Shown here piece by piece: positions 22,130 to 33,689 of a stretch of 64,000 nucleotides of DNA. Below the pieces are notes generated by a model. It saw nothing but the letters and a program-made list of their open reading frames with translations. It did no database searches and was not told where the DNA came from. This DNA comes from Sarcomyxa edulis (taxonomy: Eukaryota; Basidiomycota; Agaricomycetes; Agaricales; Mycenaceae). The translations under genes were made by a program, and so were the position numbers. The stretch spans positions 186,001 through 250,000 of the forward strand of contig QUOL01000015.1 of NCBI GenBank assembly GCA_009761415.1, written 5' to 3'. Numbering within the stretch: position 1 is the stretch's first letter; the number at the start of each line of letters is the position of its first letter.

Positions 22130-24130
22130 AGTATCCAAGTCAGAGCTGGTCAAGAGATTGCTTCAGGACTTTGTCGAAGAATAAAAAGCCTTAAGGTATC
22201 TTTGTGAATGCCTTAAGCAACACGAATGGCAAATTGACGGTCATGGCCAAGTTTGATGTAGCGAAGCGTTCGGCGAAGGGATCCCGATAGAAAACCCTCC
22301 TGCAGGCATTGACACCGGGAACACCTTAAGGAGTGGAAAAGACAATTTTGAGTGGGTGGCCAAGTCTGGGATGGCGGAGTGTCAGGCGAGAACAGTTCAC
22401 TAGGAAAAGAGCTCGAGCCTTAAGGCATTTTACATTGAGAACACCTTAAGGAGTCCGAAAGACGATTTTGGGTACGTGGCCAAGTCTGGGGTGGCGAAGT
22501 GTCCGGTGAAGGAATCTCGACAGAAAACCTTTCCTTAAGGCATTTACATCCAGAACACCTTAAGGAGTTCAAAAGACGATCTTGAGTAGGTAGTCAAGTT
22601 TGGGGTGGCAGTCGATGGGGAGAATTCGCCCGAAAAGACTCCTCAAGTGTGTTCCCAAGACGAAACAAAGCAGCCCATGGGCAAATCCAGCGATGCGAGA
22701 GAATCGAAACCTCCATGTTACCGTGCTTTTGGTGTGCTATGTGGCCCAAGTAGAGCGTACTATACACAACAATCCATCACCTTCGCCTACTTTCGCCATT
22801 GATGAGGAGTTGAACACAAGTATGTTATTGAGGAAGGTCTGATGTAGAACATAAACGAAAGCAGTAGTATGAGAGAGTGGAAAACTTACTATAGAGAAAA
22901 CCATTCTGTGGGAAGTTTCAAAGACACACCGCAGATGCGAGAACGTAACAAAGTGCGAGGACGACACTAATGAGAGAGTAGACGGAGAACACCTTCAGGG
23001 AATTGCACCCGCACAAACGACGCGGTTCAGGAAATGGCCAAGTCAGAGCTGGCCGAGAGGTTGCTTAAGTATTTTGTCTCTCGACAGAATCCCTTAAGGT
23101 AAATTCCTTAAGCAACACAAGCAACGAATCCATGGTCGCAGCCAAGTCCCAGTTGGCGAGACATCCTCCGAGTGATGTTCGCGACCCATAAACACCTTAA
23201 GGCAATTCATCAGGAATCTCCTTAAGGAATGCGAGAGATGGTTTGGAGGGGGTGGCCAAGTCGAAGCTGGCCGTGAGGTTGCTTCAGGACTTTTTGGAGG
23301 ATCAAAAAGCCTTAAGGCATCTTCACGAATGCCTTAAGCTTAAGCAATACAAACGGCGAACGCACGGTGGCGGCCAAGTCCCAGCTGGCGAGACGTTCGT
23401 TGGGTGCTGTTCGCGAGAGAGAAACGAAAGGCATTTTAAGTGAATCCATTCTAAGGAATGCGATGAGATGGCAAAGTCTGAGGTGCAGGATTCGAGTGTG
23501 TCTGCTGTCAACGATGGCGATCTTGCGATGAAGGCTGGGCACTGAGAGGATCCCGAGTGCATCTCATCAGTAAGACCTGATTGATACTTTCTGAGTAAAT
23601 TTTTCACCAAACGAATGAAACATCTGACCATGGATGAATGAACTCACGACTGTACTTCAGTCATGTATCTATCATGTATCATCTGTCGTCTTCATTTGAC
23701 TACGAAGTTACGTCTTCCGGTACGGAGGCATGAACTGATAGATACATGATAGATGATAGATGATACCGAGGAGCTGCTGACGGGGAAAGACTCCGAGAAA
23801 TGGCCCCCGCACAAATGACGCGGATCAGGAGATGGCCAAGTTATAGTCAGCCGAGAGGTTGCTTAAGTACTTTGTCGAGGATAAAAAAGCCTTAAGGGAA
23901 AAGCCTTAAGCAACACAAACGGTGAATCCATGGTCGTGGCCAACTCCAAGATAGTGAACTGTCCGCCGAGTGCTGTTCGCGAGATACAATCGCCTTAAGG
24001 CATTTGGAAACCGAAAACACCTTAAGCAATCCTGAAGATGAAGTCGAGCAGACGGCCAAGTCTGATCTGGCGAGGTGTCCGGTGAAGGGGTTTCGCCAGG
24101 AATAAGCATCTTAAGTGGTTTTGCTTAAGG
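22130..24130 (+). repeat. Array of diverged ~100-120-bp repeats rich in CCTTAAGG
   Basis: The core GGCCAAGTC..A.CTGGCG recurs about 13 times, beginning near 22135, 22247, 22360, 22480, 22594, 23038, 23142, 23256, 23374, 23472, 23836, 23939 and 24056. The copies form three blocks with spacings of 98-120 bp within a block. About twenty CTTAAG hexamers fall in the same 2 kb, usually one or two between successive cores. Two unit types alternate in part: one continues GAGAGGTTGCTTAAG then CTTTGTCGAGGATAAAAA; the other continues toward GTGTCCGGTGAAGG. Blocks 2 and 3 also share the leader CCGCACAAA.GACGCGG just upstream, so blocks were duplicated. Spacing is not a multiple of three and stops are frequent, so the array is unlikely to encode a repeat protein now. 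A 14-bp inverted repeat (TCATGTATCTATCA) occurs at 23661-23674 and 23737-23750, between blocks. The origin is unknown: decayed minisatellite, degenerate element, or multi-site regulatory region. Confidence 0.85.
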
Positions 24131-24671
24131 CGAAAATTTGAGGAGCCATAGCTACTGAAGTGACCCTGCGTACGCGTCCAATTCAGGGGTGGATCTCCAA
24201 TATGACCGTCTGGGCCTTGTCAATGTCCACTGGATCGTTACGGCAAGTAGTTGGGTAAAGAACAAAGCATCCTCTTGAGCTGCAATTTGTCATTGGTACT
24301 GGTTCAAGAATAGGGAGTTACGCGCCCCAGCAGTATGCGCACAACCGAGAGATCAGTTTTTTGTAGCCCACGCTGCCAGAGGCTGCTCAGCGAATAGATT
24401 GCCCGGGGATTGTGGAACATACGAAAACGGTGGTATAATTAGAAGGCCATCGGTTTCCAGAGTTACGAGTTACAAGATTTTTGTGTATGGTGGTAGATGG
24501 TCCTGTTAGAAACTGGTGGTTATCCTCCTGCTTGTTCCCGTCACGTCGTCCCCCATCTCTTCATTTCACTTCCATCTTCGAGGTTGAGGCCTTTGCCATC
24601 TCCCTTTTTACAAGGGAAACACATTCTTTTCTTACCCCACTCTTTAAACCCCCAAAAAAATCTACATCAAG
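24131..24671 (+). promoter_or_regulatory. Upstream region and CT-rich leader of the first Ser/Thr-rich membrane protein
   Basis: No gene is seen in this 540-bp stretch. The last 140 bp are pyrimidine-rich (many TCTC, CTTCC and CCCC runs), and the ATG at 24672 sits in ATCAAGATG. CT-rich leaders are common upstream of well-expressed fungal genes; strong expression is inferred. Confidence 0.45.
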
Positions 24672-26919
24672 ATGTCTGTGAATCATAAACGCGCTACGGC
24701 CTTGCATCGCAGACTTGCCAAGGTTCCTGCAGATGTTCGTCTGAATTATATGTATGCTCGCTTCAGTCCCACTGCTGTGTTCACCGATCCGTTCGCCACC
24801 ACTGCTGCTGCCACTCAAGCTGTCGTTACAGAGACAGAAACCGTCGGTGTGTCACTTTGAATTTTACGCGTGCTTTTTGCGGTTTGTAATCGTCTCATTC
24901 ACCCAGTTGCTACTACTCCCGCTGCGGTGGTGACTCCCACTGTCGCATCTACAACTGCTGCTGCACCTGCTACCACTGCAGATGCTACCACCAGTACGAC
25001 ACCCACTGTCGCCGCAGCTACCTCTGCTGCAGCGACGACTCCAGTTACCACGAGTGCAACCACCGATGCAACTACTTCTACGAGTGCTACTACGAGTGCT
25101 GCTGCTGTTACGACTACTTCTGCGACAACTACTGCAGCTACTACTACTTCAACCACCCCCGTTGTAGTAGTGACATCTGCTGCGGCTGTAGGTGCTGTAT
25201 TTACCAATCTAGCGTATTAGCTAATGCATGTCTGCTCTAGACTACCTCGTCAGCAACGTCTACAGCCAAGGCAATCGTGACCAAGGACGCTACCGCGACA
25301 GTCGTCATTACTCCCAGTCTCGCGGCCTCTGTCACCAGTTCCAGTGCTGTAGCATCTCCTACCAGTACTTCCTCAAGTTCTTTGAGTACTGGAGCCGTCG
25401 TTGGTGGTATTGGTGCTGGGATTGTCGGAGTAGCAGCCATCATTTTTGCTATCGTTTTCTTCGTGGTAAGCTGTTACATTTCCACCCTCGATCAACGCTC
25501 ACTCGAGTCCTACAGCGTCGATGGCGTAAACGCGGTGCAGATGAGGCTGAATTCAACGCGAATGCTTTCAGACGTTCTGCTGTACTCATGGACGATCCTC
25601 CCACTCATGCGGACACGGTCGATCGCGGTTACAATCCTCGCCCTCCCACCATGATCGAGCGCCGAATAGTCGGAAACCCTTCCCCAGCCCCTACATTCGG
25701 TACTCAATACGGTGCACCCGCTTCTTCTGGCTATGGCGATGATTATGCCTACGGTACTCAGCCTGGACAAGTGATGTATAACCCTTCCATGTCTCCCCCG
25801 CCCCAAACTGCCACATCTGCAAACCCTCTATTCGCCTATCCCCAGACAGCTTATTCCCCTATGGCTTCGCCCGTCTCCTCGACCGTGGGACCGTACAATT
25901 CTGCTTACAACGACAACGGTGAACTCGTGAGGCAGCCGTCTAATGCACAGTATCTTACGAGGCAGCCTTCGGCTCCTGGCCTTGGGCGTCAAGCATCTAT
26001 GGCGTCAACTGACCCTCGACTCTATCGCCAACCTTCTCAGGCTGCACACATGCCCATGCCTGAACGTCCTCAGTACACCGAGCCATACACTCCTCACAAT
26101 GATTACATCGATCTAAGTCGGTCCAGCGTTAGTCCGTATCAAGCAGCTCAGTATGCAGAAATTTCCAGGAGGTTGAACACTGAGGTTCCCGGAGGCTTGG
26201 ATACCCCTGCCGTTAATCAATTTGTCGATGAGAAGATGAGGACCGTCTTTGAAGACGGAGAGACTTCCCCACCCCCGCCTCCCGCAAAAGACGCATTTGA
26301 ACGTGACGAATCACCATTCGTCGACCCCACAGAGAAATCAGAACCGGCACACGAGTCCACCAAAGCCCAAGTAACACCCAAATCAATGCCTGCTCCTGCC
26401 CCCCAATTCGAAGCACAACAAGCAAAAGGGGACGATCGTGAATCTACATCCTTCCAATTCCCAGCTCCACCTTCACCGACTCACAATCGCATCGACTCAA
26501 CCCCTCCCATGCTTCCCGAGATCCACATATCCCAGGGGTACGATTTCCCTAGCTCCCCGAGCCCCGTGCACAGCGGTTTCCCCAGTGGGGTCAGCAGCTC
26601 CGCCTACGGGGACAGCCAATACGCCGGAGGAAATAGATTCCCCGTGACTCCGAGTCCCCTAGCGAGTAGCTTCGTATTGCCTGCTCCACCTCCAGTGGCA
26701 GCTGGTAAAGGCTCTTTCCCCGGTACCCCCGTAGAAAGGAGCTTCCACACATCCACGACGCCCCCTCCTACCAAGCCTTCGTTCACCGTCCCTGAGCCTT
26801 CTAGTGCGACGACGATTGTGAATGAACAGACGCCTACGCTCCGTCAAGGCGAGGCGAAGAGACCTAATTCAGTTTATACTGTATATGGTGACGATGAAGA
26901 TGCCTATGGTGGATTCTAA
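24672..26919 (+). CDS. Ser/Thr-rich single-pass membrane protein, family copy 1
   Basis: I do not recognise a named gene. Exon 1 encodes MSVNHKRATALHRRLAKVPA and no clear signal peptide. Exons 2 and 3 encode an extended Thr/Ala/Ser/Val-rich domain that should be heavily O-glycosylated outside the cell. A transmembrane helix follows, starting GAVVGGIGAGIVG and ending IVFFV. A phase-0 intron separates it from the cytoplasmic start RRWRKRGADEAEF. The conserved juxtamembrane block continues AFRRSAVLMDDPP and PRPPTMIERR. The rest is a long Pro/Ser/Tyr/Gln-rich disordered tail ending GDDEDAYGGF. The architecture resembles Mid2/Wsc-type wall-stress sensors (Ser/Thr-rich ectodomain, one helix, acidic/polar tail), but no WSC cysteine domain is present. 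Two paralogues lie at 31312-32740 and 52978-54705. A wall-sensing or septum role is only an inference. Confidence 0.85.
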
Positions 26920-27909
26920 GCTTGCTTGAATATCCTCTCCCCTCTCTCTCTCGAGGAAGAAACAAACAAATATCCTTTGTGCATGCGTGCGTGCTTGTAA
27001 TAGTATGCGATGGTGTACCCTCGAGGGCCGAGGATCAGGAATCTCGAATATCTCCTCGTTATCTTTCCTTTTTTTCATTGTATCACACTGTTAGGGCTCA
27101 AAAGGAAGTTTTTTTTTCGCTCGTCGTTGGATCTGGGATTCCATTCACTCACTCACTCGTTGTCCTTTCTTTTCTTTCTTTCTTTCAAATGTCTTCTCCT
27201 CTTTGACTTTTTGATGATAATGGCGACAGAACTGGGGTTCCGTCGGTCCAAACCTGTGGCACACTGTTTGCAGAATGCATTAATGTCTTTTTTACTTCCG
27301 TTCTACGATTACTCCGAGTTCTCATCGATCTTGAGAAGATTTATCTGATTCTGTCTTCCGTCCGTACGTCCTCTATACGTATACTATACTCCTACCGGTT
27401 AACGACCACCTTTCGTTGATACCCCCCTTCCCAATACAGTTACCACTTATCACTTATATTTTTCATCTTTCAATTGTCCAATATCTGTTCCATCAATACA
27501 ATTCAAGTTCACACTTGCAATGTCTCTCTTGGACATGAGATCCTCACTCGAGTCGTGCGATATGTGATGGTCTCCCACCCTTGTGAGCACCTCGAAGTAT
27601 ACATTCTCATATTGTATGACTGTTTCTTCCATATCAGCGCACTTGGAATTTGTGCATTCTCCGGCTGGTCTCGCAAAAAAAAGGCTTGGATGTCTCTTGC
27701 GATATCTTGGACCCACTCTAGGCTAGTATCTCGACTGTTTACGCTTCGAACTAGACGGTACGTAGCCACTGAGCGCTGACTTCTATGAGTATTCAGAGGG
27801 GCTTGCTCCAGGAATGGCGCATATCATTACAGACCGTATAACCATAGACACATTTCCAGCTAGGATACTGTAAAGCATTGGGGACCATCCCCAGGACGAG
27901 TATCGAACG
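26920..27909. other. Intergenic between membrane protein copy 1 and the GCPGCP gene (convergent)
   Basis: Holds the 3' region of two convergent genes. CT and TTTC low-complexity tracts occur at 26936-26955 and 27160-27190. A minus-strand frame at 27509-27769 could be a stray exon, but I found no splice link or domain for it, so it is not called. Confidence 0.45.
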
Positions 27910-28870
27910 TTAAGGACATCCGGGACATCCGCCGCGACCGAAGCTCGTCCGATGGTGGCTATTCTCTGGCGGGTTGATGCTGATGAACAAAGGATTTTAG
28001 GACGACAATAAGGACCAGACTTGCTTCATGACATACCCTATCTCTGCTAGTCTTTTCCGCGCGTCATCCATTCTCCCAACCATTTGTCTACCTATCTTCT
28101 CACCAGTTCAGTACAACAAAGCTAGGTCTTAAATGCTAACGACATACCCTCAATGCCTCCCCGAATTCCTGCGATAATGGACCTATTTCCCCAGATCGTA
28201 TTTCATCGAGTAAAGCCGGAGCCTTCACGATTAGTCTAGACCATTCAGCAGCTTCTTCGTATTTATGCACTGCGCCCTGGAGATGACCAATCGCCACATA
28301 GTGTTCAACGTCCTCGAATCTAGACATTACCAGTCTGATCATCGAGAGCACATATGACGGAATATGCCTATTCATGATCAGATCTTCCTGTCTGTGGGGA
28401 ATCGCCCATTCTGCGAAAGACCTGTTAACGGAGCCGTTTCTGTTCTGCGATGCTGAAGATTGCCAGGGGAAAACATTCGAGATTATTCGAGATGATGGAG
28501 CGAGATGAGGTTCACTTACTCGATGCTGAGCCTCCACGAGTATGCGAATTCGCTAAGCCGGACATTGGATCAGGGAGATGATTTGAAGAATGGAGAGAAT
28601 CTGGATCAGAAAATTCGACGATATGTTTATATCGATAACGAATCGATGCGAATTTGTTCGGCGTCAATGTCTTGAGAAAATGATGGTGGTGCTAAACAAG
28701 GGTATCTTTTTTGTTAGGTGTTGTCGCTGTCTGGCTGATGTCTGAGGCGCTAGGTTGTCTAGGATGTGCAGTCTCACAAAGAAAACAAAAGGAAAAACGC
28801 TGTCGTGGAACAACATTATTGTGGCACAAGGTTTACAGCGTTCGGGTACTCTGATCGCATCGAGACCCAT
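27910..28870 (-). CDS. Hypothetical protein ending in a Cys-Pro motif
   Basis: Family not recognised. Exons linked by good splice sites can be read. The first secure one includes KFASIRYRYKHIVEFSDP and SGLANSHTRGGSAS; the next runs from NRNGSVNRSFAEWAIPH through SYVLSMIRLVMSRFEDVEHY to IGPLSQEFGEALR. After a GTATGT intron comes IGRQMVGRMDDARKRLAEIG, and after another comes INPPENSHHRTSFGRGG, closing with CPGCP before a TAA at 27910. The middle (AVHKYEEAAEWSRLIVK) is helical and could hold one TPR-like hairpin. The start is uncertain; an upstream ATG at 28870 is given but an internal start is possible. It lies about 55 bp downstream of the lipase stop on the same strand, so the two transcripts may overlap. 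Confidence 0.5.
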
Positions 28871-28925
28871 ATCCTATGAACAAAATGTCGTCGTGGCGAT
28901 AATATTGTAGTACTTAGATAAAAAC

Positions 28926-30393
28926 TCAAGCATGAGTGATCATTTTTTCGCAATGAAGGGTACGATAATAACGTACCAGAAGATGCGCCGCATCAATACC
29001 CATAGATAGAATGAGGTCAGAACAGGTAGGATCTTCGCCACTCGCAGCGCACTGCCGAATTGTAGCGGGCAGAGACGGGTCGATGAACTGGAAATATTCA
29101 ACGCCTACAAAAATAGAGAATGTAAATAAACGGAATCAAATCTTCAGATTGAACGAATACATACCATGATGCATGTAACCAAGTTCTCGAGGGATCAGAG
29201 TAGGAACACTATAGATAGTGAGATTCTTCATATGAACACCATTTGTATGGAAGAGAAATAATAGACGCTAACCCGTCGGTAGTGTGAACCGCTGATACAG
29301 TCTCCGTTCAATCAAACCATGAATAAGGATGTCTACAGCACTCACATCCGAAGGCATTTGCGCCGAATAGAGAACTGACAAATTTAGCCCCAATCGGATC
29401 AAAAGTCCTCGGCTGTCCGTACGTGTACATCCTGGTCGAGCTACGTACCAGTGGTCCATCAATATGTTCGATGTTTCCCAACATGGCAGTAGTGGCACGA
29501 ACCTGCCCGGAAAATTCTGTCTCAACGATATTCCTGCTAGACTTGAGAGAGCTCCTCCCAGAGAGTGACCAGTAGAAACGAGGGCATATCCTGGGTGCGC
29601 CGTTAGTTGCTCTCGAACCGTGGATATGACGGTATTGGCGACTGAATTCCATCTTATCGAGGATACAGGATATATGAGACATCAGTTACAGAACGCGTCC
29701 ACACCATGTAGAGCTTACGCAGTGAGGAAACCCGTGTGGGCTAGAGCACCGGCTGCGAGAAGTGGAACTCAGCACGTTGAAGCAGAAAATCTCACGTGCG
29801 ACCGACCTGGAGGAGACACTCCAGGAGAGACGAATGGAATCAACAAGAGTTCGGCATCAACAAGGAAGTCTGTAAGAGAGGAGCTGCGATAGTACATGAG
29901 TGGGACATTGCAATTTTGATATGTGGACAGACTTATACCTTCCACGCAAGGACACTACAATCTCCTTGCGGCCATCATCTCGAGCAATGAAACCTTGAGT
30001 GTCTGTTAGCGCGTTGCTGAACTGAAATGAGAAAGGCGGCACGTAAGTACTCGTCGAATCACCGATACGACGTGCACTTATACCTCAGCAATGAGCGTGT
30101 TCCCGTTCGGTCTGAGTGGATCTTGTCAATACGGTATACAGCAGAACCGGACGAACGAATTCGAGTCTCACCTGGCACAACTATTGGCGTAGGCTGAAGA
30201 TGCATATTGGAAGTAAAAAACTAGATCATCGAACGTGCCTGTAGGTGTGAAATTTCTCAGCTGGGAGACCCCGTTCAACACAACGAATACACACACCTTG
30301 GGCGATCGATCTCTTGTCCAAAGCTGCGGCATAAACCACTGAGGAGCTAGCAATCAACAAAGTGGAAACAAATATCGAGATCAAGAAACGCAT
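28926..30393 (-). CDS. Secreted class 3 (alpha/beta hydrolase) lipase
   Basis: A triacylglycerol lipase or related esterase. The N-terminus MRFLISIFVSTLLIASSSVV is a clear signal peptide (ATG 30393; a longer in-frame ATG at 30435 would bury it). ALDKR follows, a possible Kex2-type site. Spliced exons give TFDDLVFYFQYASSAYANSC, then GFIARDDGRKEIVVSLRG and the lid-side DFLVDAELLLIPF. The nucleophile elbow is STGHSLGGALSSLAGISLRQ (about 29535-29600). Downstream come RTFDPIGAKFV, YQRFTLPTG and ELGYMHHGVEYF, where the catalytic His is probably in the MHHG segment. GDDTCSD-like CAASGEDPTCSDLIL supplies Cys for a C-terminal disulphide. The last exon boundary is not certain; reading on from AHLL gives a stop at 28926. 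At least eight introns of about 50-60 nt. Feruloyl esterase A-like activity cannot be excluded. Confidence 0.85.
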
Positions 30394-31311
30394 TCCACAC
30401 AAGCAGGACGGACACAAAAATCCAGACAGAATCACCCCATAACCATCTCCCGTATTATAAGACCCAAAGATTCACCAGGGCTGAGAACGGAGCGCCACTT
30501 GCGGGTTGAATTGCAGGGGAAACCAATCCCAGGGTTGAGAAATATATTCATAGAGGTTTGAAGGGTTTTGTACAAAAGCACATGCCCTGAGGTCATTGTA
30601 TCGGTCTCGTGGTCATAGCTAGAGACATGTAACTGTAAAAATAAATCATCCGGGACTAGGATGACGGGCGAATGTCAGTCAATGGAAGAGGAAGCAGACC
30701 AAGTAATACCCAGTCAATTCACTCCATCTCGGAGATCAGTACGCGTTTTTGACAAGCATGGGATTGGATAGGTCTGCTCACTAATCCGTTTATAGATCGA
30801 GCAAGAAGGGCGCAACGAGGATATCACATCTAAAGACATACGAAGGTCAACATGTTAACGGGGGTATCAAAATTGTGGAAACATAGATCGTCGTGTCTGC
30901 TGCCAGTGCCCGAGTCCTGACTCGAAACAATGAACGTAGAGAGAAGGGAAAAAGCCCATGAAATACTATACTAATGGTAACACAGTACTTCCAACCAAGA
31001 GAATGTGAACAGGTGTGGGATGGGTGGAGTGGGGTACAGATGCAATGCACATCATGAGTAGGTTGCACAAGATATAGTACGGGTAACGTATGTATAAGGT
31101 GGGCGAGTGTGTATGCATACTAAAGAAATGGGTAACCATACATACAGTCAAAAGAAAAGGGATATAAATTGGTATATGGGTGTAAGCCAGAGATCGAAAA
31201 AAATAGAAATGGAAGGGTGACGGATGGAAGGGGGGATAGTGTAAATAGAAAAGATGAAGAAATTTTGGAACGCAAAAATACGGATACAACCTAACAAGAA
31301 CTTTCTTTGCT
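30394..31311. other. Intergenic: lipase promoter and 3' region of membrane protein copy 2
   Basis: No supported gene in 918 bp. The right half (30960-31260) is AT-rich with GTAT/ATAC runs, consistent with a 3' UTR of the minus-strand gene to its right. The open frame 30966-31667 (minus) is the wrong-frame shadow of that gene extended into this region. Confidence 0.5.
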
Positions 31312-32740
31312 TTACATGCCTCCATACGCGTCGTGAGTATCGGTTCCACTCTGAGTGTGGTGATGCGCCTGGGGGTGTTCGACAACATACGAGCTATACG
31401 CTTCAGCGTCGTAAGCTTCAGCAGCATATGCGGTGTGCACCTGGTGCGCCTGAGGTTCCGCAGTATATCCATAATTACCTTGGGCATTCGGTGCATACCC
31501 GTTGTGTCCCTGAGATCCATAACCCTGGTCGTATGCGGCAGCAGGAACTGCACCACCACCGCCAGTAGCGGCAGAGGCAGCGGTTTGCTGTGCCGCGTAA
31601 CTTCCGTAAGCTTCCAAACCGCGTTGCTGTGCTTGCCCGTGATGATTGTACAATTGGGGCTCCGCAAAGTCGGCAGCAGGAGGGAAACCGCTGATGGAAG
31701 GCGCGACGTTGTGCGAAGCGAGTCTGCGCTCTATCATAGTAGGGGGACGGGGGTTGAATTTATTGCCTCGAGCAGCGGGTGGGTCATCTAGGAGCATGGC
31801 AGAGCGCCTGAATGCAGAAGAGTCGAATTGGTCCGTGGAACGCGATTTCTTTTTCCAGCGGCGCTAGAGAGAAAAAGAAAATATTGAATGATAGAGATAT
31901 ACGCACAGATTGAGAGGACGTACAATCAAGAACATAAGGAGGAAGATAAGGATAGCGGTAGCGGCTAAACCTCCCGCTATGCCACCGACTACGGCACCAG
32001 TGTTGATCGCTCCAGAAGCAGTAGCAGCGGCCGTCGAAGATGCGCTGACGGTAGACGTCGACCCGCTTTTGATAGAGGTGGGGGTAACAGATCGGTAAGA
32101 ACTCGTCTGCGCGAGGGCATTGACAGATGTCTGCGACTAGGGTTTAGCAATGGTAAATAGAATCACAGAGAGACAACTTGCTGCGCTGGCGGCTTTGGTG
32201 CTCGTAGTAGCCTTACTCAAGGTGGAGGAGGACGTCGAGGTCGACAAAGAGGAGGACGTAGACGACGAAGATGAAGACACAGAAGAAGACGAAGATGAGG
32301 AAGACAATGTCGACGATGAGGACGACGAAGTGATTGTGCTCTTGCTACTGGTGGAAGTAGTAGAGCTGCTAGTCTTAGTAGTCGCGACCGAGGAAGACGT
32401 TGGAGTGACCGTTGTGCTAGTGGTAGAGGACGTCTTGGGAACTACGACCACACTGGAGGTGCTAGTAGTGGATGTCGTGGTAGGTAGAGGAGGGGTCGAA
32501 GTTGGAGCTTCTTGCGTCGTAGTAGTTACGTCTAAAAGCGAATCAGTCGAGAATACCGCGGTAGCATGATACGAACTCACCAGCTGGTGTCGCAGAAGTA
32601 GTCACCGTGTCAGTTGACTCCGGTGTGCTAGTAGCTGTAGCGGTTGGAGCAGCAGCAGCATCGCTAGCGGATCGTACTTGAATCATTCGGTGAGCAGCAC
32701 CTCGTTTGTGAAGAAAGTTGTTGGCGTTTTCAAAAGACAT
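31312..32740 (-). CDS. Ser/Thr-rich single-pass membrane protein, family copy 2
   Basis: Paralogue of the genes at 24672 and 52978. The start MSFENANNFLHKRGAAHRMI has no hydrophobic signal peptide. Then follow an Ala/Thr-rich stretch and a long Thr/Ser run (32150-32520), expected to be an O-glycosylated, rod-like ectodomain. The helix begins GAVVGGIAGGLA and ends LLLMFLI. A phase-0 intron at the same place as in copy 1 precedes RRWKKKSRSTDQF. AFRRSAMLLDDPP and PRPPTMIERRLA match copy 1 closely. The tail is shorter, rich in Ala, Gln, Tyr, Gly and His, and ends THDAYGGM. The order of domains and intron positions is the same as in copy 1. Opposite orientation to copy 1, with the unknown gene and the lipase between. 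No biochemical role is known to me. Confidence 0.85.
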
Positions 32741-33689
32741 GTTTAGTATACGGGGATTTTTTATAGGCTCTTGAGGGATTTAGGCTGAAGATCTCGTATT
32801 TTGTTTGATACGCGTTCTGTAAGGAATGTGGGGGGTAAAAGAATGTGGGCTCTCGTCGGAGGGACGAGGCGAGGATGAATGGACGGGGGAAGGAGGAGAG
32901 GTGGAAATTTCAAGCCTGGGAGGGCGGCAACCACTGTAGACTGACGGTTACCCCATATGGCACTGGGGGTTTTTGTTCGTTGCTTCCATTCGCTCCATCG
33001 TTTCAAAACCACTCATATGCATATCGAATAACATCTGTATCTACGTGGGCGACTAGAATGCACGAAGATACTACTTGGAACGACGGCGAGGCCAGCCAGG
33101 TTGCAGCACAATCTGGACCGGTAGCAACTTCGCGTACATACGGAAAATATATCACCTCCAGGTTGCCTCCGAGTCTTATCGAACATGCACGACGGCGTAC
33201 GCGTACGCGTCAAAACGAATAAGAGGTCCCCTGGTGCCTGATGCCGATGAACTTGCAGTGATTGCAACAGGGCAGCTCGGAGGAGGCTGACAATGTTTAA
33301 TCAGCCCCGTCGTTGATATCAGTTCGATAATATTATCCCGAATGAAGTCGGTGCAATCCGATATCTGGGAGGCTCATGTGGCGGAGCGGTTGATAGCTGT
33401 AACGTTGATGAAGATGCAGACCCGTGAAGATGTAGAAATTCCTTCTTGAAAGCTGTCACGCATAGCAATGTGTTCGATATCCATCTGTTCTGTTAGATTA
33501 GGTATACCTATAAGAGATACTAGCTACAAGAGTTTGTTTCAGTTACAATGCGCAAGAGTCGATAAAGCAGTGTGCAGGTGAAAGCGGATGACTGAGCGAA
33601 GAGAGCAAAATGTTCAGCCCGGCGCTGCCCCGAGCCCCAAAAACCCAAAAAACCAAGATGAGGGGGAAGAAATATCAGATGCAAGAAAC
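32741..33689. other. Intergenic: promoter of membrane protein copy 2 and ETT1 3' region
   Basis: No supported gene in 949 bp. Open frames at 32845-33222 (+) and 33013-33267 (-) overlap each other and show no domain. A CGTACGCGTACGCG run at about 33195 is a short alternating purine/pyrimidine tract. Confidence 0.45.

Noticed and set aside
21921..22184. Possible small gene with KSELVKRLLQDFVEE at its end, similar to readings of later repeat units
   Set aside because: Repeat spacing is not a multiple of three and later units contain stops in this phase, so a coding repeat is not supported.
22130..24130. CRISPR-like array
   Set aside because: Repeats are diverged, spacers are also similar to each other, and the host is a eukaryote.
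24899..25207. Minus-strand Val/Ala-rich open frame
   Set aside because: It is the complement of the Thr/Ala-rich ectodomain of membrane protein copy 1.
27509..27769. Minus-strand frame starting MATYRLVRSVNSRD
   Set aside because: No splice link to the GCPGCP gene, which already has a stop at 27910, and no domain.
30966..31667. 233-codon minus-strand open frame rich in His, Pro and Thr
   Set aside because: It is the wrong reading frame of the tail of membrane protein copy 2 running on into its 3' UTR.
32150..32569. Plus-strand frame encoding an extremely acidic Glu/Asp/Val-rich protein
   Set aside because: It is the complement of the Ser/Thr codon run (TCG, TCC, TCT) of membrane protein copy 2.
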